Shown piece by piece: positions 18,573 through 28,566 of a stretch of DNA of 64,000 bases. The stretch lies in NCBI RefSeq assembly GCF_003862495.1, contig NZ_RRCH01000022.1:97766-161765 (forward strand). Direction: 5' to 3'. A program made the position numbers and the translations under genes. Numbering within the stretch: position 1 is the first letter of the stretch; the number at the start of each line of letters is the position of its first letter. This stretch comes from Halocatena pleomorpha. Lineage in GTDB: Archaea; Halobacteriota; Halobacteria; Halobacteriales; Haloarculaceae. The notes under the pieces were generated by a model. The model was not told the origin of the DNA. It was given only the letters and a program-made list of their open reading frames with translations, and searched no databases.

Positions 18573-19577
18573 ATGATGGGGGACGAAAGTAGGGCACGAG
18601 TGCTTTGGTTCACTCCAGACAAGCCCGAACATATCAGTGTCGGTCGTCGTCGGATCGCGCAGCGTCTCGAAGCGGATGGCTACCGGGTAACGGTGTGTGG
18701 GACGACGCTCGGGACAGTGCGGTCGGCAGTAGGCCACCGGAAGCGGTACGACGCGGTGATCGGAACGACGCGAGCGGGTGCCGTGGCAGGGATGTTTCTG
18801 TCGGCTCTCGGTGGGCCGCCACTCGTCGTCGACCACGTTGATCCGATCGAACAGTTTGAGACCACCCATCCGTGGTGGGTAGCCGTTCCCGTACGGTGGC
18901 TCGAACGGGTTGCGTTCGCCGTCGCCGCCCATGTGCTGTACGTGTACAGCGAGGAGCGCGAGCGGGTGCGTCGATCGTCTGAATCGGTTTCGAACACCGA
19001 TCTTCCGGTCGATTACGATCGCTTTGCTGATCCGTCCCAAGAGCGCGTCGCAGTCGCTCATGAGCGGCTTTCGTCGCTCGACGCGGAGCGAACCCTCATC
19101 TACGTCGGTGGTCTCGAACCCATCTACCACATCTCTGCGTTACTCGACGCGATGTCGTCGCTGCCGGCATGGACGCTCGTCGTGCTCGGAACCGGTTCGC
19201 TCGAACCCGAGGTTCGACGCGCGGCAACCGAACGGTCGAACGTCGTGTATCTCGGCACCGTTCCCCACGAAGACGTACCGGGCTATCTCCACGCCGCCGA
19301 TGTCGGCGTCTGTCTGGTCGACGATCCACACACGCTGAAGGTGCTCGAATACGGGGCTGCTGGCCTGCCAGTCGTCCAGCTTGCTGGACGAGCGGAGTCG
19401 CGTCTGGATGGGCTGGTTACCTTCTGTGAACCCACGCCGGCGGACATCGCGCGCGCTGTTCAGTCCGCCGCTGATACTCCCCGATCAGGGGCGCTGCAGA
19501 CGTTCGTCCGACAGTTCGACGTGGAGACCGTCGCTGACGACTACGCGAACGCACTCGAAACGGTGATCACGGCGTAA
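18573..19577 (+). CDS. Glycosyltransferase family 4-like
   Basis: A 334-residue GT-B enzyme of the glycan neighbourhood. Features are an acidic N-terminal domain (VLWFTPDKPEHISVGRRRIA), VDHVDPIEQFE, the glycine loop YVGGLEPIYH before the donor domain, and a C-terminal domain with HTLKVLEYGAAGLPVV where GT4 proteins carry the E-x7-E segment. Only one of the two glutamates of that motif is clear, so it may be a divergent or specialised member. GTG and two ATGs are clustered at 18570-18576. Confidence 0.7.
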   Translation: MMGDESRARVLWFTPDKPEHISVGRRRIAQRLEADGYRVTVCGTTLGTVRSAVGHRKRYDAVIGTTRAGAVAGMFLSALGGPPLVVDHVDPIEQFETTHPWWVAVPVRWLERVAFAVAAHVLYVYSEERERVRRSSESVSNTDLPVDYDRFADPSQERVAVAHERLSSLDAERTLIYVGGLEPIYHISALLDAMSSLPAWTLVVLGTGSLEPEVRRAATERSNVVYLGTVPHEDVPGYLHAADVGVCLVDDPHTLKVLEYGAAGLPVVQLAGRAESRLDGLVTFCEPTPADIARAVQSAADTPRSGALQTFVRQFDVETVADDYANALETVITA

Positions 19578-19588
19578 TGTCGACCGAT

Positions 19589-20593
19589 TCATCGGTTCAG
19601 GAGATCGTCCCACGCGTCGAGATACTGCTGGGCCGCACGCTCGGTGTAGTCAGTCATCCGCTCCCTACTCGCGATCGAACGGGCGGCTCGGTGGCGTGGC
19701 TCTGAGAGCAGTTCACTCACAGCGTCTTCGATTCCGGCCGGCGTCGGCGGACAGAGCTGTCCCGCGGTTCCGACCGCCTCGGCGGGACCGCCTGTCGCCC
19801 CACAGACGACCGGTAACCCAGCGGCCTCTGCTTCGAGGACGGCCATCGGCAGCGCGTCGAGGTAGCTGACGTAGACGAACAGATCGGCGCTCCCGAGCAG
19901 TTGCGGAACGTCGTCCCGGTGTCCCAGCAGCTCGACACGATCGCGGTGAGGGTACGACGCGACGAAATCAGCGACCGTGTCGAACTCCTGTCCGTCGCCA
20001 GCGATCACGTACCGGAGATCGTCGATCGTCTCAAAGACGGCGCGCAACCCTGCTAGAATCGTCGTAACGCCCCTAGCTTTCTGTGGATATCTAAGATTCG
20101 TAACTGTCAGTATCGTCGTCTCCGAATCGTCTGCGGACGTGGTGTTACGAAATCGCGCTACGTCGAACGGTCGATCGACCACCCGATTCGGACCGATGGC
20201 GTAGTGCCGACGCATCGCTTCCCGACAGGTCCGGCTCACAAACAAGGTACAGTCCGCATTGCCAATCACCTGCCTCGTGCGGTGTTTGATCGACTGGTGT
20301 TCGATCCAGCTGTGCTGGCCGTGTGCGTTCGTGTAATCATCCCACCCTCGGATGCAGACCACCAACGGCGTTCCGTACACTCGTTTCGTGAGCAGGCCCA
20401 GCAGTCCGTTCCGTACCGTCTCGTCGGCTTGGAGCAGATCGTACCGACCAGACAGCGTCCGGGCCACGCGGCTCGGAACCGATCGTGATTGTGAGAGCAC
20501 ATCAATCTCGTAGGCGGGATCGAGTCGCTCGGCGGTCGCCGCGAGCGCCGCCGCAAAATCCTGTTGGGCGTGGAGCAAGGCGATCCGTGGCAT
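19589..20593 (-). CDS. Glycosyltransferase family 4
   Basis: A 334-residue GT-B enzyme starting MPRIALLHAQQDF at 20593; the frame stays open upstream but that extension is arginine/serine-rich and overlaps the divergent flippase gene. VVCIRGWDDYT is in the acceptor half, TNLRYPQKARGVTTIL marks the donor domain, and YLDALPMAVLEAEAAGLPVV carries the E-x7-E motif. Convergent with the glycosyltransferase at 18573 and divergent from the flippase with about 100 bp between starts. Probably assembles a surface or S-layer-linked polysaccharide. Confidence 0.8.
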   Translation of the reverse strand: MPRIALLHAQQDFAAALAATAERLDPAYEIDVLSQSRSVPSRVARTLSGRYDLLQADETVRNGLLGLLTKRVYGTPLVVCIRGWDDYTNAHGQHSWIEHQSIKHRTRQVIGNADCTLFVSRTCREAMRRHYAIGPNRVVDRPFDVARFRNTTSADDSETTILTVTNLRYPQKARGVTTILAGLRAVFETIDDLRYVIAGDGQEFDTVADFVASYPHRDRVELLGHRDDVPQLLGSADLFVYVSYLDALPMAVLEAEAAGLPVVCGATGGPAEAVGTAGQLCPPTPAGIEDAVSELLSEPRHRAARSIASRERMTDYTERAAQQYLDAWDDLLNR

Positions 20594-20690
20594 TGCTCGG
20601 GTATGGGCTGTTCGTCGTGAAACGACCACCGGTTCACCTGATCGCAACGGATCCACAACGACTACCACAGGGTGGTGCCTATCGACGGTC

Positions 20691-22226
20691 GTGTCTTCGG
20701 ATTCGGACGATGCGCTCACACGGGTGGCTTCTGGTGGGGGGATCGTACTACTCGGTGTGGTTCTGGAGCTTGGGATCTCCTTTCTCGCCAAACTCCTCAT
20801 CGCCCGCGTCCTCGGTCCGGTCAACTACGGCGTGGTTTCGCTGGGCGTCACCACGATGGTCGTCGTCTCGACGCTCGTGTTGCTCGGGTTGCACACGGGG
20901 GTTGGTCGGTATCTCCCCCGGTTCGAGGGTACCGCCGACCGTAGGGGGGTGGTGGTATCGGCGTTCCAGACTGCGGTGCCCCTTGCCGTCGCTGCCGGTG
21001 GCCTTGTCTATGTGTTCGCACCGGTAATCGCCACTGCCGGATTCAGTGATCCCGCAGTGACGCCGGTTCTCCGCGTGTTCGGGCTGGTGATCCCGCTCGC
21101 TGCCGTGATGAAACTCGCCATCGGAACCAGTCGCGGACTACAGCAGGTGTTTCCGAAGGTGTCCATCCGGAACATCGTGCTGCCAGTCGTGCGGTTCACG
21201 GCGGTGATCGTCGTTCTGTGGCTCGGGTTCGACGCGCTCGGGGTGGCGTGGGCCTACGCGATCGCCTATACGGGAGCGATGGGTGTCGGTCTCTACTTCC
21301 TGTGGCGAGACACCGATCTGTTCGCGTGGGGATCTCCGGCCACGCCTGTGCGTCGGGAACTGTTGGCGTTCTCCGCGCCGTTAGTGATCTCCACAGCGAT
21401 GACGTTCGTGTTCTCTGATATTGACACGTTCATGCTCGGGTACTTCTCTTCGACAGGCGACGTCGGTATCTACAACACGGTGTATCCGCTCGCCCATCTG
21501 CTCGCCGTTCCGATGAGTTCGTTCGGATTCATCGTGATGCCCGTCGTCTCCAAACTCCACGAACGCGGCGAGCACGGCACCGTGCGACAGCTCTACCAGA
21601 CCACTTCGAAGTGGATCTTCCTCGCGTCGTTTCCAGTGTTCGCCGTCATCGTGCTCTTTCCAACACACGCAATCAGCCTCACGTTCGGTCCGGCGTACGC
21701 GGACGGCTCACTCGCACTCGTCGTGCTTGCCGGCGCGTTTTTCACGCACGCGATCGCCGGTCCCAACTTCGATCTGCTCACGTCGATCGGCCGAACGCGG
21801 CTCATCATGTACGATGACACGTTCGTCGCGCTTCTTAACGTCGGTCTCAATCTCCTGTTGATCCCCCGGTATTCATTTCTCGGCGCGGCGATCGCAACCA
21901 CGATCGCGTACGTCCTGATGAACGTCCTGTACAGTCTCCAACTGTACTTCGAAACCGGCATTCAGCCGCTCACACCGGCACTCCTCCGAACCGCACTCCT
22001 CGGCACGACGACGATTGCAGTTCTGTACGGGATCGTCCAAACCCTGTTTACGGTGACAGTGTCCGTCTTCCTCGGAACGGTCGTCGTGTTCGGTCTGGTG
22101 TACCTCATCGTCGTCGTCCGTGTTGCGATCGAACCACAAGAGGTCGAACTCCTGTTGGACTTCGAAGAACGGTTCGATCTGAATCTCGGCGTGTTCAAAC
22201 AACTCGTGAGTCGGCTCCGGAGCTGA
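20691..22226 (+). CDS. Polysaccharide flippase (Wzx/MATE-type, AglR-like)
   Basis: A 511-residue integral membrane protein with about 14 helices, in the oligosaccharidyl-lipid flippase/MurJ-MATE superfamily. The N-terminal helix GIVLLGVVLELGISFLAKLLIARVLGP and the ELLAFSAPLVIS segment are characteristic. It would turn lipid-linked glycan precursors to the outer face of the membrane. The start is GTG at 20691. It is divergent from a glycosyltransferase, completing a small transferase-plus-flippase set. Confidence 0.85.
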   Translation: MSSDSDDALTRVASGGGIVLLGVVLELGISFLAKLLIARVLGPVNYGVVSLGVTTMVVVSTLVLLGLHTGVGRYLPRFEGTADRRGVVVSAFQTAVPLAVAAGGLVYVFAPVIATAGFSDPAVTPVLRVFGLVIPLAAVMKLAIGTSRGLQQVFPKVSIRNIVLPVVRFTAVIVVLWLGFDALGVAWAYAIAYTGAMGVGLYFLWRDTDLFAWGSPATPVRRELLAFSAPLVISTAMTFVFSDIDTFMLGYFSSTGDVGIYNTVYPLAHLLAVPMSSFGFIVMPVVSKLHERGEHGTVRQLYQTTSKWIFLASFPVFAVIVLFPTHAISLTFGPAYADGSLALVVLAGAFFTHAIAGPNFDLLTSIGRTRLIMYDDTFVALLNVGLNLLLIPRYSFLGAAIATTIAYVLMNVLYSLQLYFETGIQPLTPALLRTALLGTTTIAVLYGIVQTLFTVTVSVFLGTVVVFGLVYLIVVVRVAIEPQEVELLLDFEERFDLNLGVFKQLVSRLRS

Positions 22227-22276
22227 GCCACCCGTCAAACCGTCCCACCTAATACCACTCGGTCATACAACCGGGT

Positions 22277-23308
22277 ATGGCCGAGTTTGGAAAGATCGAT
22301 CGGTCGTTTTTCGACGCGTACATCCAGCCGAACCTCGGAGCTGAGCGCGAGGACGTGACGCTCTGGCCCGACCACGGGGTGGATTTCGGAGTGATCGACG
22401 TTGATGGGACGGCTGTCGTCATGGCGACTGATCCCGTCTTCATCATGCCGTCGCTGGGCATGGAGCGCGCGGCGTGGTTCGCGTTTCACATCCTCATGAG
22501 CGACGTAGCGGTCTCGGGACTCCCACCGAGCCATCTGAGCATCGATTTTAACCTCCCGTCCGACATCACTGATGAGGCGTTTGAGACGGTATGGACGACG
22601 ATGGACGCCGAGGCGACCGAGTTGGGAGTGAGCGTCGTCACCGGTCACACCGCTCGGTATGAGGGCTGTAACTACCCGATGATCGGCGGCGGAACGACTG
22701 TCGCAGTCGGTGATCACGACGACGTGATCCGCCCTGACGGCGCGCAGGTCGGTGACCGCGTCGTGATCACCAACGGTCCCGCTATCGAAGCGACGGGACT
22801 GCTATCGGTCCAGTTCGAGTCGCGGATGCGCGCGGAGCTGGACGAAACGACCGTTGACAAGGCGAACGAGCGGTTTTACGACATGAGTCCCGTCCGTGAC
22901 GCGCTGACGGCGGCTGACGCGGGACCGGTGACCGCGATGCACGACGCGACCGAGTGCGGCGTGTACGGCGGACTGTACGAATTCGCGCGTGCAGCGGGCG
23001 TCGGACTCGATGTCGATCGGAGCGCTATTCCGGTGGCTCCGGGCGTCGAGGAGACGTGTGCCTTCTTCGATATCGATCCGTGGTCAGCGATCAGTGAGGG
23101 CACACTCATCGCGTCGGTGCGCCCCGACGGCGTCGACGACGTGCTCGGCGCGCTCGAAGCCGACGGTATTCCGGCCGCTGTCGTCGGCAGCGTCGTCGAG
23201 GACAGCGGCGTCGTCGTGGACGGCGAGCCGATCGACCACCCCGGAAAGGATCCGTTCTGGGCGGCGATGGCGGAGTACGCCGCGAAAGAGGAGGCGAGCA
23301 ACGAATGA
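22277..23308 (+). CDS. AIR synthase-related protein (HypE/ThiL superfamily)
   Basis: A 343-residue ATP-binding protein of the PurM/ThiL/HypE superfamily. DHGVDFGVIDVDG and TDPVFIMPSLGMERAAW replace the canonical Asp-rich nucleotide loop, MIGGGTTVAV and HDATECGVYGGLYE follow. The stop codon overlaps the ThiD-ThiN start by ATGA, so translation is coupled. Co-location makes a thiamine or hydroxymethylpyrimidine-related phosphate transfer plausible, but it is not a canonical ThiL, and the substrate is inference. Confidence 0.75.
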   Translation: MAEFGKIDRSFFDAYIQPNLGAEREDVTLWPDHGVDFGVIDVDGTAVVMATDPVFIMPSLGMERAAWFAFHILMSDVAVSGLPPSHLSIDFNLPSDITDEAFETVWTTMDAEATELGVSVVTGHTARYEGCNYPMIGGGTTVAVGDHDDVIRPDGAQVGDRVVITNGPAIEATGLLSVQFESRMRAELDETTVDKANERFYDMSPVRDALTAADAGPVTAMHDATECGVYGGLYEFARAAGVGLDVDRSAIPVAPGVEETCAFFDIDPWSAISEGTLIASVRPDGVDDVLGALEADGIPAAVVGSVVEDSGVVVDGEPIDHPGKDPFWAAMAEYAAKEEASNE

Positions 23309-24672
23309 GCCGAACGGACGCGCCGACTACCCTGCCAGTCACGCTGACGATCGCCGGAAGCGATTCCGGTGGTGGGGCAGGGATTCAAGCCGATCTCAAG
23401 ACGATGGCCGCGTGTGGGACGTTCGGGACCTCGGTCCTCACGGCGGTGACCGCCCAGAACACCCAGGGAGTCAACTCCTCCTTCGCCGTCCCCACAGCGG
23501 AAATCGACGCCCAGCTCCGGGCCATCCGCTCGGATTTCGATATCGCTGCTATCAAAACAGGGATGTTGGCGACGGCCGAGACCGTCGACCTCGTCGCCGA
23601 ACACGCGCGTTCGTTCGACTGCCCGCTCGTCGTCGATCCGGTGATGGTCGCAACGTCGGGCGACCGCCTGCTGGCCGAGAACGCGATGGACGCCTACGAC
23701 GATCTTATTGCGCACGCAACGCTCGTCACGCCCAACACCGACGAGGTGGCGATGCTCACGGGAATCGAGCCGGAGAACGAGCGCGACATGCGCGACGCTG
23801 GCGAGCGACTGCTTGACCGTGGATGTGACGCTGCCCTCCTCACTGGAGGCCATCTCCCGACAGACGACGTGCGCGACGTGCTTGTTACGCTTGAACACGT
23901 TCACACTGTCACCCACTCGCGGATCGACACGGTGGCGACACACGGTGCGGGCTGTACGCTCTCCAGTGCTATCACTGCCTACCTCGGACGGCAGTCCGAC
24001 GGCGACGATGGAGATCTCCGCACAGCAGTCGAGGCGTCCACCGCGTTCCTCGAACGGGCGATCCGGTACCACCACGACGTGGGGGCAGGACCGGGAGCCG
24101 TCCACCACGCGGTCTCACTGCGCGAACGCGCAGCCAGACAGCCCGTACAAGAAGCAATCGCGGCGCTTGTCGACTCGCTCACTGCGGAAAACGTTCGGGC
24201 ATTGGTTCCGGAAGTCGGGATGAACGTCGTCGGAGCCACGCCCTACGCAGAGACGACCGACGAAATCGCTGCTGTCGAAGGTCGGATCACGAAAACGATC
24301 GATGGGATGCAACCGAACCGAGGCGTGCGCTTCGGTGCGTCGAGTCACATGGCCCGATTCCTGCTCTCGTTGCGCGAACACGATCCCACCGTCCGTTTCG
24401 GTGTGAACTGTCGGCTCGGAGACGACACCGACGCCGCGCTCGACACGCTTCAGTGGCCTGTCGGTGCGTACGATCGGAGCGAGGAACCCACTGCCGACGT
24501 GGAGGACTCGACTATGGGGTGGGGCGCACAGCAGGCGTTCAACTCCGTCGCTGGGACACCCGTCGCCGTCGTTGATGGCGGTGCGCACGGCAAAGAGCCG
24601 ATCGTGAAACTCCTCGCCCGCGATCCAGAGACGCTGCTCGATAGGATCACGACGCTCCACGACAAACTGTGA
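23305..24672 (+). CDS. thiDN: Bifunctional HMP(-P) kinase / thiamine-phosphate synthase (ThiD-ThiN)
   Basis: A 455-residue fusion. Residues 10 to about 260 are ThiD (TIAGSDSGGGAGIQADLKTM, IKTGMLATAE, DPVMVATSGDRLL, THGAGCTLSSAITAYL), which phosphorylates hydroxymethylpyrimidine twice. The C-terminal part (about 280-455: VPEVGMNVVGATPYAETTD, NRGVRFGASSHMARFLL) is the archaeal ThiN-type thiamine-phosphate synthase that replaces ThiE. Translationally coupled to the preceding AIR-synthase-like gene. Acts in the cytoplasm in thiamine biosynthesis or salvage. Confidence 0.9.
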   Translation: MSRTDAPTTLPVTLTIAGSDSGGGAGIQADLKTMAACGTFGTSVLTAVTAQNTQGVNSSFAVPTAEIDAQLRAIRSDFDIAAIKTGMLATAETVDLVAEHARSFDCPLVVDPVMVATSGDRLLAENAMDAYDDLIAHATLVTPNTDEVAMLTGIEPENERDMRDAGERLLDRGCDAALLTGGHLPTDDVRDVLVTLEHVHTVTHSRIDTVATHGAGCTLSSAITAYLGRQSDGDDGDLRTAVEASTAFLERAIRYHHDVGAGPGAVHHAVSLRERAARQPVQEAIAALVDSLTAENVRALVPEVGMNVVGATPYAETTDEIAAVEGRITKTIDGMQPNRGVRFGASSHMARFLLSLREHDPTVRFGVNCRLGDDTDAALDTLQWPVGAYDRSEEPTADVEDSTMGWGAQQAFNSVAGTPVAVVDGGAHGKEPIVKLLARDPETLLDRITTLHDKL

Positions 24673-24953
24673 TAAAAATGGGGGAACAGCACGTGGTGGG
24701 ATACACCATCTCCGGTCTGTACGACAGCGCCGGGGATATCAGTGTGGGTATGCGAGTGTGATACGTCAGCCGCTCCCCCGTTTGCACTACGATGGATGAC
24801 AGTAAGTGCCTTCTGGTATATAGACAAAATATTGATAACATCATCTCTAGTATGCGTCATGAAATGTTATCGGATGGACGCATCTCCCGACAATGCTTAC
24901 TCCGTTCGGGCCGTTTCCCAAACGGTTATCACATGTCTCTAATAGTAGGATGT

Positions 24954-27900
24954 ATGGATCCGGAATCCCACTCCGGTGAATTCGACATCTCCCTCGATCA
25001 GATTTACGCCGACCCAGACGATATTGCAGATACGGAAATTCCCTCCCTCGTCTCGGTTCTCGACGGCGAAACGGAGATGGAACGGCCCGTGAGTGAGACC
25101 GGACACACAGCACAGCTGCTCGACACCGATCCTGAAGAAACGGATCCCGAGCGGCTTATTGCTGCTTCGCGCTTGCGACTGTTCGTCAGTGCTGGTTACC
25201 GGGACGCCGTTGCGACGCACGCGGAGACGATCATCGCCGGGATGACTGCGGACAGCAACAGTGTTTCCCTCCGACAACAGGCCGCCCACATCGTGATCAC
25301 GATCTTTGCGGACGAGCGCGTGGACATTTCACCGGTGTCGAACGAGTTCATCGAACACACAGACGCACTCATCGAACTTCTGGAGGCTGATCTTCCGCGT
25401 GTTCGTCGGGCAGCAGTGTACGCGATCGCAGCGGTCGCAAAACAGTCGCCGGGATCCGCCGCTCCCGCCGTAGACGCGCTCATCCCGCTGTTGGACGAGG
25501 GGTCGTCCGATCTCGATCAGAGGATCGTAGCGGCACTCACTGCGATCGCGGAGAGTTCACCGACGGCCGCTGTCCCTGCCATCGGTCCACTCATGTCACT
25601 CCTTGAAGCCGACACGCAGACGACTCGGGTGCGAGCCGAGTACGCGATCAAGCTCCTCATCGAAAACGCACCATCAGCGCCCGAAACAGCCGTCGACCAC
25701 CTCATTCCACTGCTCGACAGCGACAGTTCGTTCGCTCAAAACGCCGCACTGGAGGTACTCGCCGGAATCACGCTCACTACTCCGGAATCCGTGGCGTCCG
25801 TGGTCGAGGAGATCACACCGTTTCTCACTGGAGACACCTATCAGCAAAAGATCGCGGTGTGTACGCTCTGTGAGATCGCTGAAGCGTCGCCGGCGGCGGT
25901 CGTTCCTGCTGTCGATGACATCGTTCCGCTGCTCGATGCTGAGGATCAGATCGTCAAAAGCGCGGCGGTGCATACCATCGTCGCCATCGCAGAGGAGTCA
26001 CCGTCGGATGTCACCGAGGCGTACGATTCGCTGTTTTCCCTTCTTAACGCCAAAGAGACGAATGTACAGAAGGCTGCCATCCACGCTATTATCGTTATCA
26101 CGAGCAACGTCCCGGAAACAGTCGGTCCCGTCATCGAGTCGTTGCTTTCCCCCCTCGATACCGATGAATCGTTCGTCCGCGAACAGGCTGCGCGCACGAT
26201 TGCAGCGCTCACCCAAGGTGAGACACAGCCGGCCGTTCCCGCTGTCGACGCGCTCACGACGCTTTTGAACGCCGACGAATCCGTGGGGCGAAAGCTGGCA
26301 GTGCGCTCGATCGTCGAGATCGCGTCCGACGTTCCCGACACCGCTGTGCCGGCAGTCGATCCATTGTTGTTTCTTCTCGATTCGGATCAACCAGTAGTTC
26401 AAAAGTACGTGGCGGCAGCGATCATGGTCGTCGCTGCTTCCTCTCCACAGGCAGCAGCACCCGCAGTCAGGCCTCTCATTTCGTTGCTCGGGCAGGACAA
26501 CGACGTTGACGGTCTCGTCGCGCGCTCGCTCGCTGAAATAAGCGTCGATGATCCCGATGCGGTGGTCCCTGCCGCCCAAGCGATGATTCCGTTGCTCGAC
26601 GCCGAACGGATGTCCGTCCGAACGAATGCGGTGCGCGTGCTCGCTAGCGTCGCTGAAGTGGACCCGACCGCCGTGGTACCGGCAGTCGACTCGCTCAGTC
26701 GACTGCTCGACAGCGATGAGCGTCTCATCCGGTGGAAAGCGGCGTGTGCGCTTTGTGATGTTGCCCTCGAATCCCCGCGAGCGGTCGCCCCCGCGATCGA
26801 AGCACTCACGCCGCTGCTCGACAGCGAGTGGACGTCTCTCCGGAAGAAAACCGTTAGCATCGCCGCTGAGGTCGCTCGCGTTTCACCGTCCGCAGTGGCT
26901 CCTGCCGTGGAACCGCTTTCGATGTGCTTGGACGCAGACGAGGCGGCGATCCGACGGTACGGGGCGTGTGCGCTCGCGGAGTTAGCGAGCGAGCACCCCG
27001 AGAGGGCAACCCCCGCAGTGGATCGGTTGGTGGCCCAACTCGCCGGAGAGACAGACCAACAGTACGTCCAGGAGTGTGCAGTGCAGGCACTCGCAGAGAT
27101 CGCCACGACGACACCGAGGGAAGTAGTACCGGCGATCGACACGTTGGCCGATCTGTACGACGCCGACTCGGTCACACTCAAAGAGAACGCGCTGTACGCA
27201 ACCGCCGAGATCGCCACCTCCATGCCTGAATCCGTGGTTCCGGTCGTCGACTCGCTCCTCCCTCACCTCACCGCCGAAACGGTTCCTGTTCAAAAAGCCG
27301 CGATCCGATCGGTCGTGTTAGTTGCAAAACACCTTCCGCCGACGATGGTTCCGGGTATCGACTCGCTGCTTCCCCGTTTTGGGGCCGATGAGATCCGTGA
27401 CCAGCGGACGACCGTGGAGGCACTCACTGCGATCGCCTCGATTCCGCCGGAGAACGAGGACCAGCGCGTCGAGACCGAGCGTGAGAACGCCGTCGCTACC
27501 CTTGGTCGGTTGCTTGAGACCGGTGACACGCTCGGACGGAAGTTCGCGGTGACTGCGTTGGCAGTGATCGCTGAGAGTGCGCCCACGGCTGCTGGGACCG
27601 CGATCGACTCGCTCGTTCCCCTGTTGAATGACGACGATCCGTACGCCAAAGAGCTGGCAGTGCAAGCGACTGTGCTGATCGCGTACGGTTCGCCCGCGTC
27701 AGCCATGCCTGCCGTGGACGAACTGATCACCCTGCTTGAAGACGACAACGTCTATCTCCAGCACGGGGCGGTGATCGGTATCGGCTGGATCGCCAAAGGC
27801 TCGCCAGCGGCAGCAGTTCCGGCTACTGACGCCCTCGTTTCCTTTCTGTACAGTCACGAGAAACTCGTCCGGAAGACCGCGGTGTACGCGATCGCACAGA

Positions 27901-28517
27901 TTGCAGACAACGATCCGGAGGCGGCACTGCCAGCCACAGACGCGCTGGAACACTGTCTTACTGCGGACGATTCGTACGTCCGCACGCACGCTGTCGGAGC
28001 ACTCGAATCGATCGCGCTCGCTCCCGCCGGTGACACGATGCCACCGATCTGTTCGCTGGCGGCACTCGTTGACGACACCGATCACGCTATCCAGAAACAG
28101 GCTGCGCGCGCAACCGCCGCGATCGCAACGACCCAACCGGGAACTGCCGCCCCCGCGGTTGACGTGCTCGTGGGGCATCTCGACGCCGACCGAACCACAC
28201 AGGAGCTTGCAGTCCGGACGATCATGGAGATCACGAAACACGCGCCCAATGCGGCGGTGTCGGCCGTCGATCCGCTCGTTTCGTTGCTCGAAACCGGCGA
28301 TCAGATCATCCAAAAGAACGCCGTGGCTGCTATCGCTGCGGTCGCTGAGGCCGCACCGAACGCGGTCGCAGACGCGGTTGAGCAGCTCGTTCCGCTGCTC
28401 GATACTGACGATGAGTTCCTCAGAGCGACAACCATGCGAGCGATCATGCCAAATACTGACGCGACTCGAAAGCGCTTGAGCGTCGGTCATCCGAGACCGA
28501 GTGAACGAGCCTTGTGA
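24954..28517 (+). CDS. Giant HEAT-repeat protein
   Basis: A protein of about 1187 residues. From about residue 100 it is almost entirely tandem HEAT-type helical repeats with a period near 39 residues; I count about 28 units of the form LIPLLD-x-D-x3-VR-x2-AV-x-AIA-x-IAE-x-SP-x-AAVPAVD. There is no signal peptide, membrane span or catalytic motif, so it is probably a cytoplasmic protein-binding solenoid. The acidic N terminus (DISLDQIYADPDD) is not repetitive. An in-frame start at 24792 adds 54 residues of poor composition; the ATG at 24954 (MDPESHSGEFD) is preferred. Partner and function are unknown. Confidence 0.8.
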   Translation: MDPESHSGEFDISLDQIYADPDDIADTEIPSLVSVLDGETEMERPVSETGHTAQLLDTDPEETDPERLIAASRLRLFVSAGYRDAVATHAETIIAGMTADSNSVSLRQQAAHIVITIFADERVDISPVSNEFIEHTDALIELLEADLPRVRRAAVYAIAAVAKQSPGSAAPAVDALIPLLDEGSSDLDQRIVAALTAIAESSPTAAVPAIGPLMSLLEADTQTTRVRAEYAIKLLIENAPSAPETAVDHLIPLLDSDSSFAQNAALEVLAGITLTTPESVASVVEEITPFLTGDTYQQKIAVCTLCEIAEASPAAVVPAVDDIVPLLDAEDQIVKSAAVHTIVAIAEESPSDVTEAYDSLFSLLNAKETNVQKAAIHAIIVITSNVPETVGPVIESLLSPLDTDESFVREQAARTIAALTQGETQPAVPAVDALTTLLNADESVGRKLAVRSIVEIASDVPDTAVPAVDPLLFLLDSDQPVVQKYVAAAIMVVAASSPQAAAPAVRPLISLLGQDNDVDGLVARSLAEISVDDPDAVVPAAQAMIPLLDAERMSVRTNAVRVLASVAEVDPTAVVPAVDSLSRLLDSDERLIRWKAACALCDVALESPRAVAPAIEALTPLLDSEWTSLRKKTVSIAAEVARVSPSAVAPAVEPLSMCLDADEAAIRRYGACALAELASEHPERATPAVDRLVAQLAGETDQQYVQECAVQALAEIATTTPREVVPAIDTLADLYDADSVTLKENALYATAEIATSMPESVVPVVDSLLPHLTAETVPVQKAAIRSVVLVAKHLPPTMVPGIDSLLPRFGADEIRDQRTTVEALTAIASIPPENEDQRVETERENAVATLGRLLETGDTLGRKFAVTALAVIAESAPTAAGTAIDSLVPLLNDDDPYAKELAVQATVLIAYGSPASAMPAVDELITLLEDDNVYLQHGAVIGIGWIAKGSPAAAVPATDALVSFLYSHEKLVRKTAVYAIAQIADNDPEAALPATDALEHCLTADDSYVRTHAVGALESIALAPAGDTMPPICSLAALVDDTDHAIQKQAARATAAIATTQPGTAAPAVDVLVGHLDADRTTQELAVRTIMEITKHAPNAAVSAVDPLVSLLETGDQIIQKNAVAAIAAVAEAAPNAVADAVEQLVPLLDTDDEFLRATTMRAIMPNTDATRKRLSVGHPRPSERAL

Positions 28518-28566
28518 CCACACAATTAGCCCCACGATCGAGCAACAGAAAACAGTCCGGAGCAGG

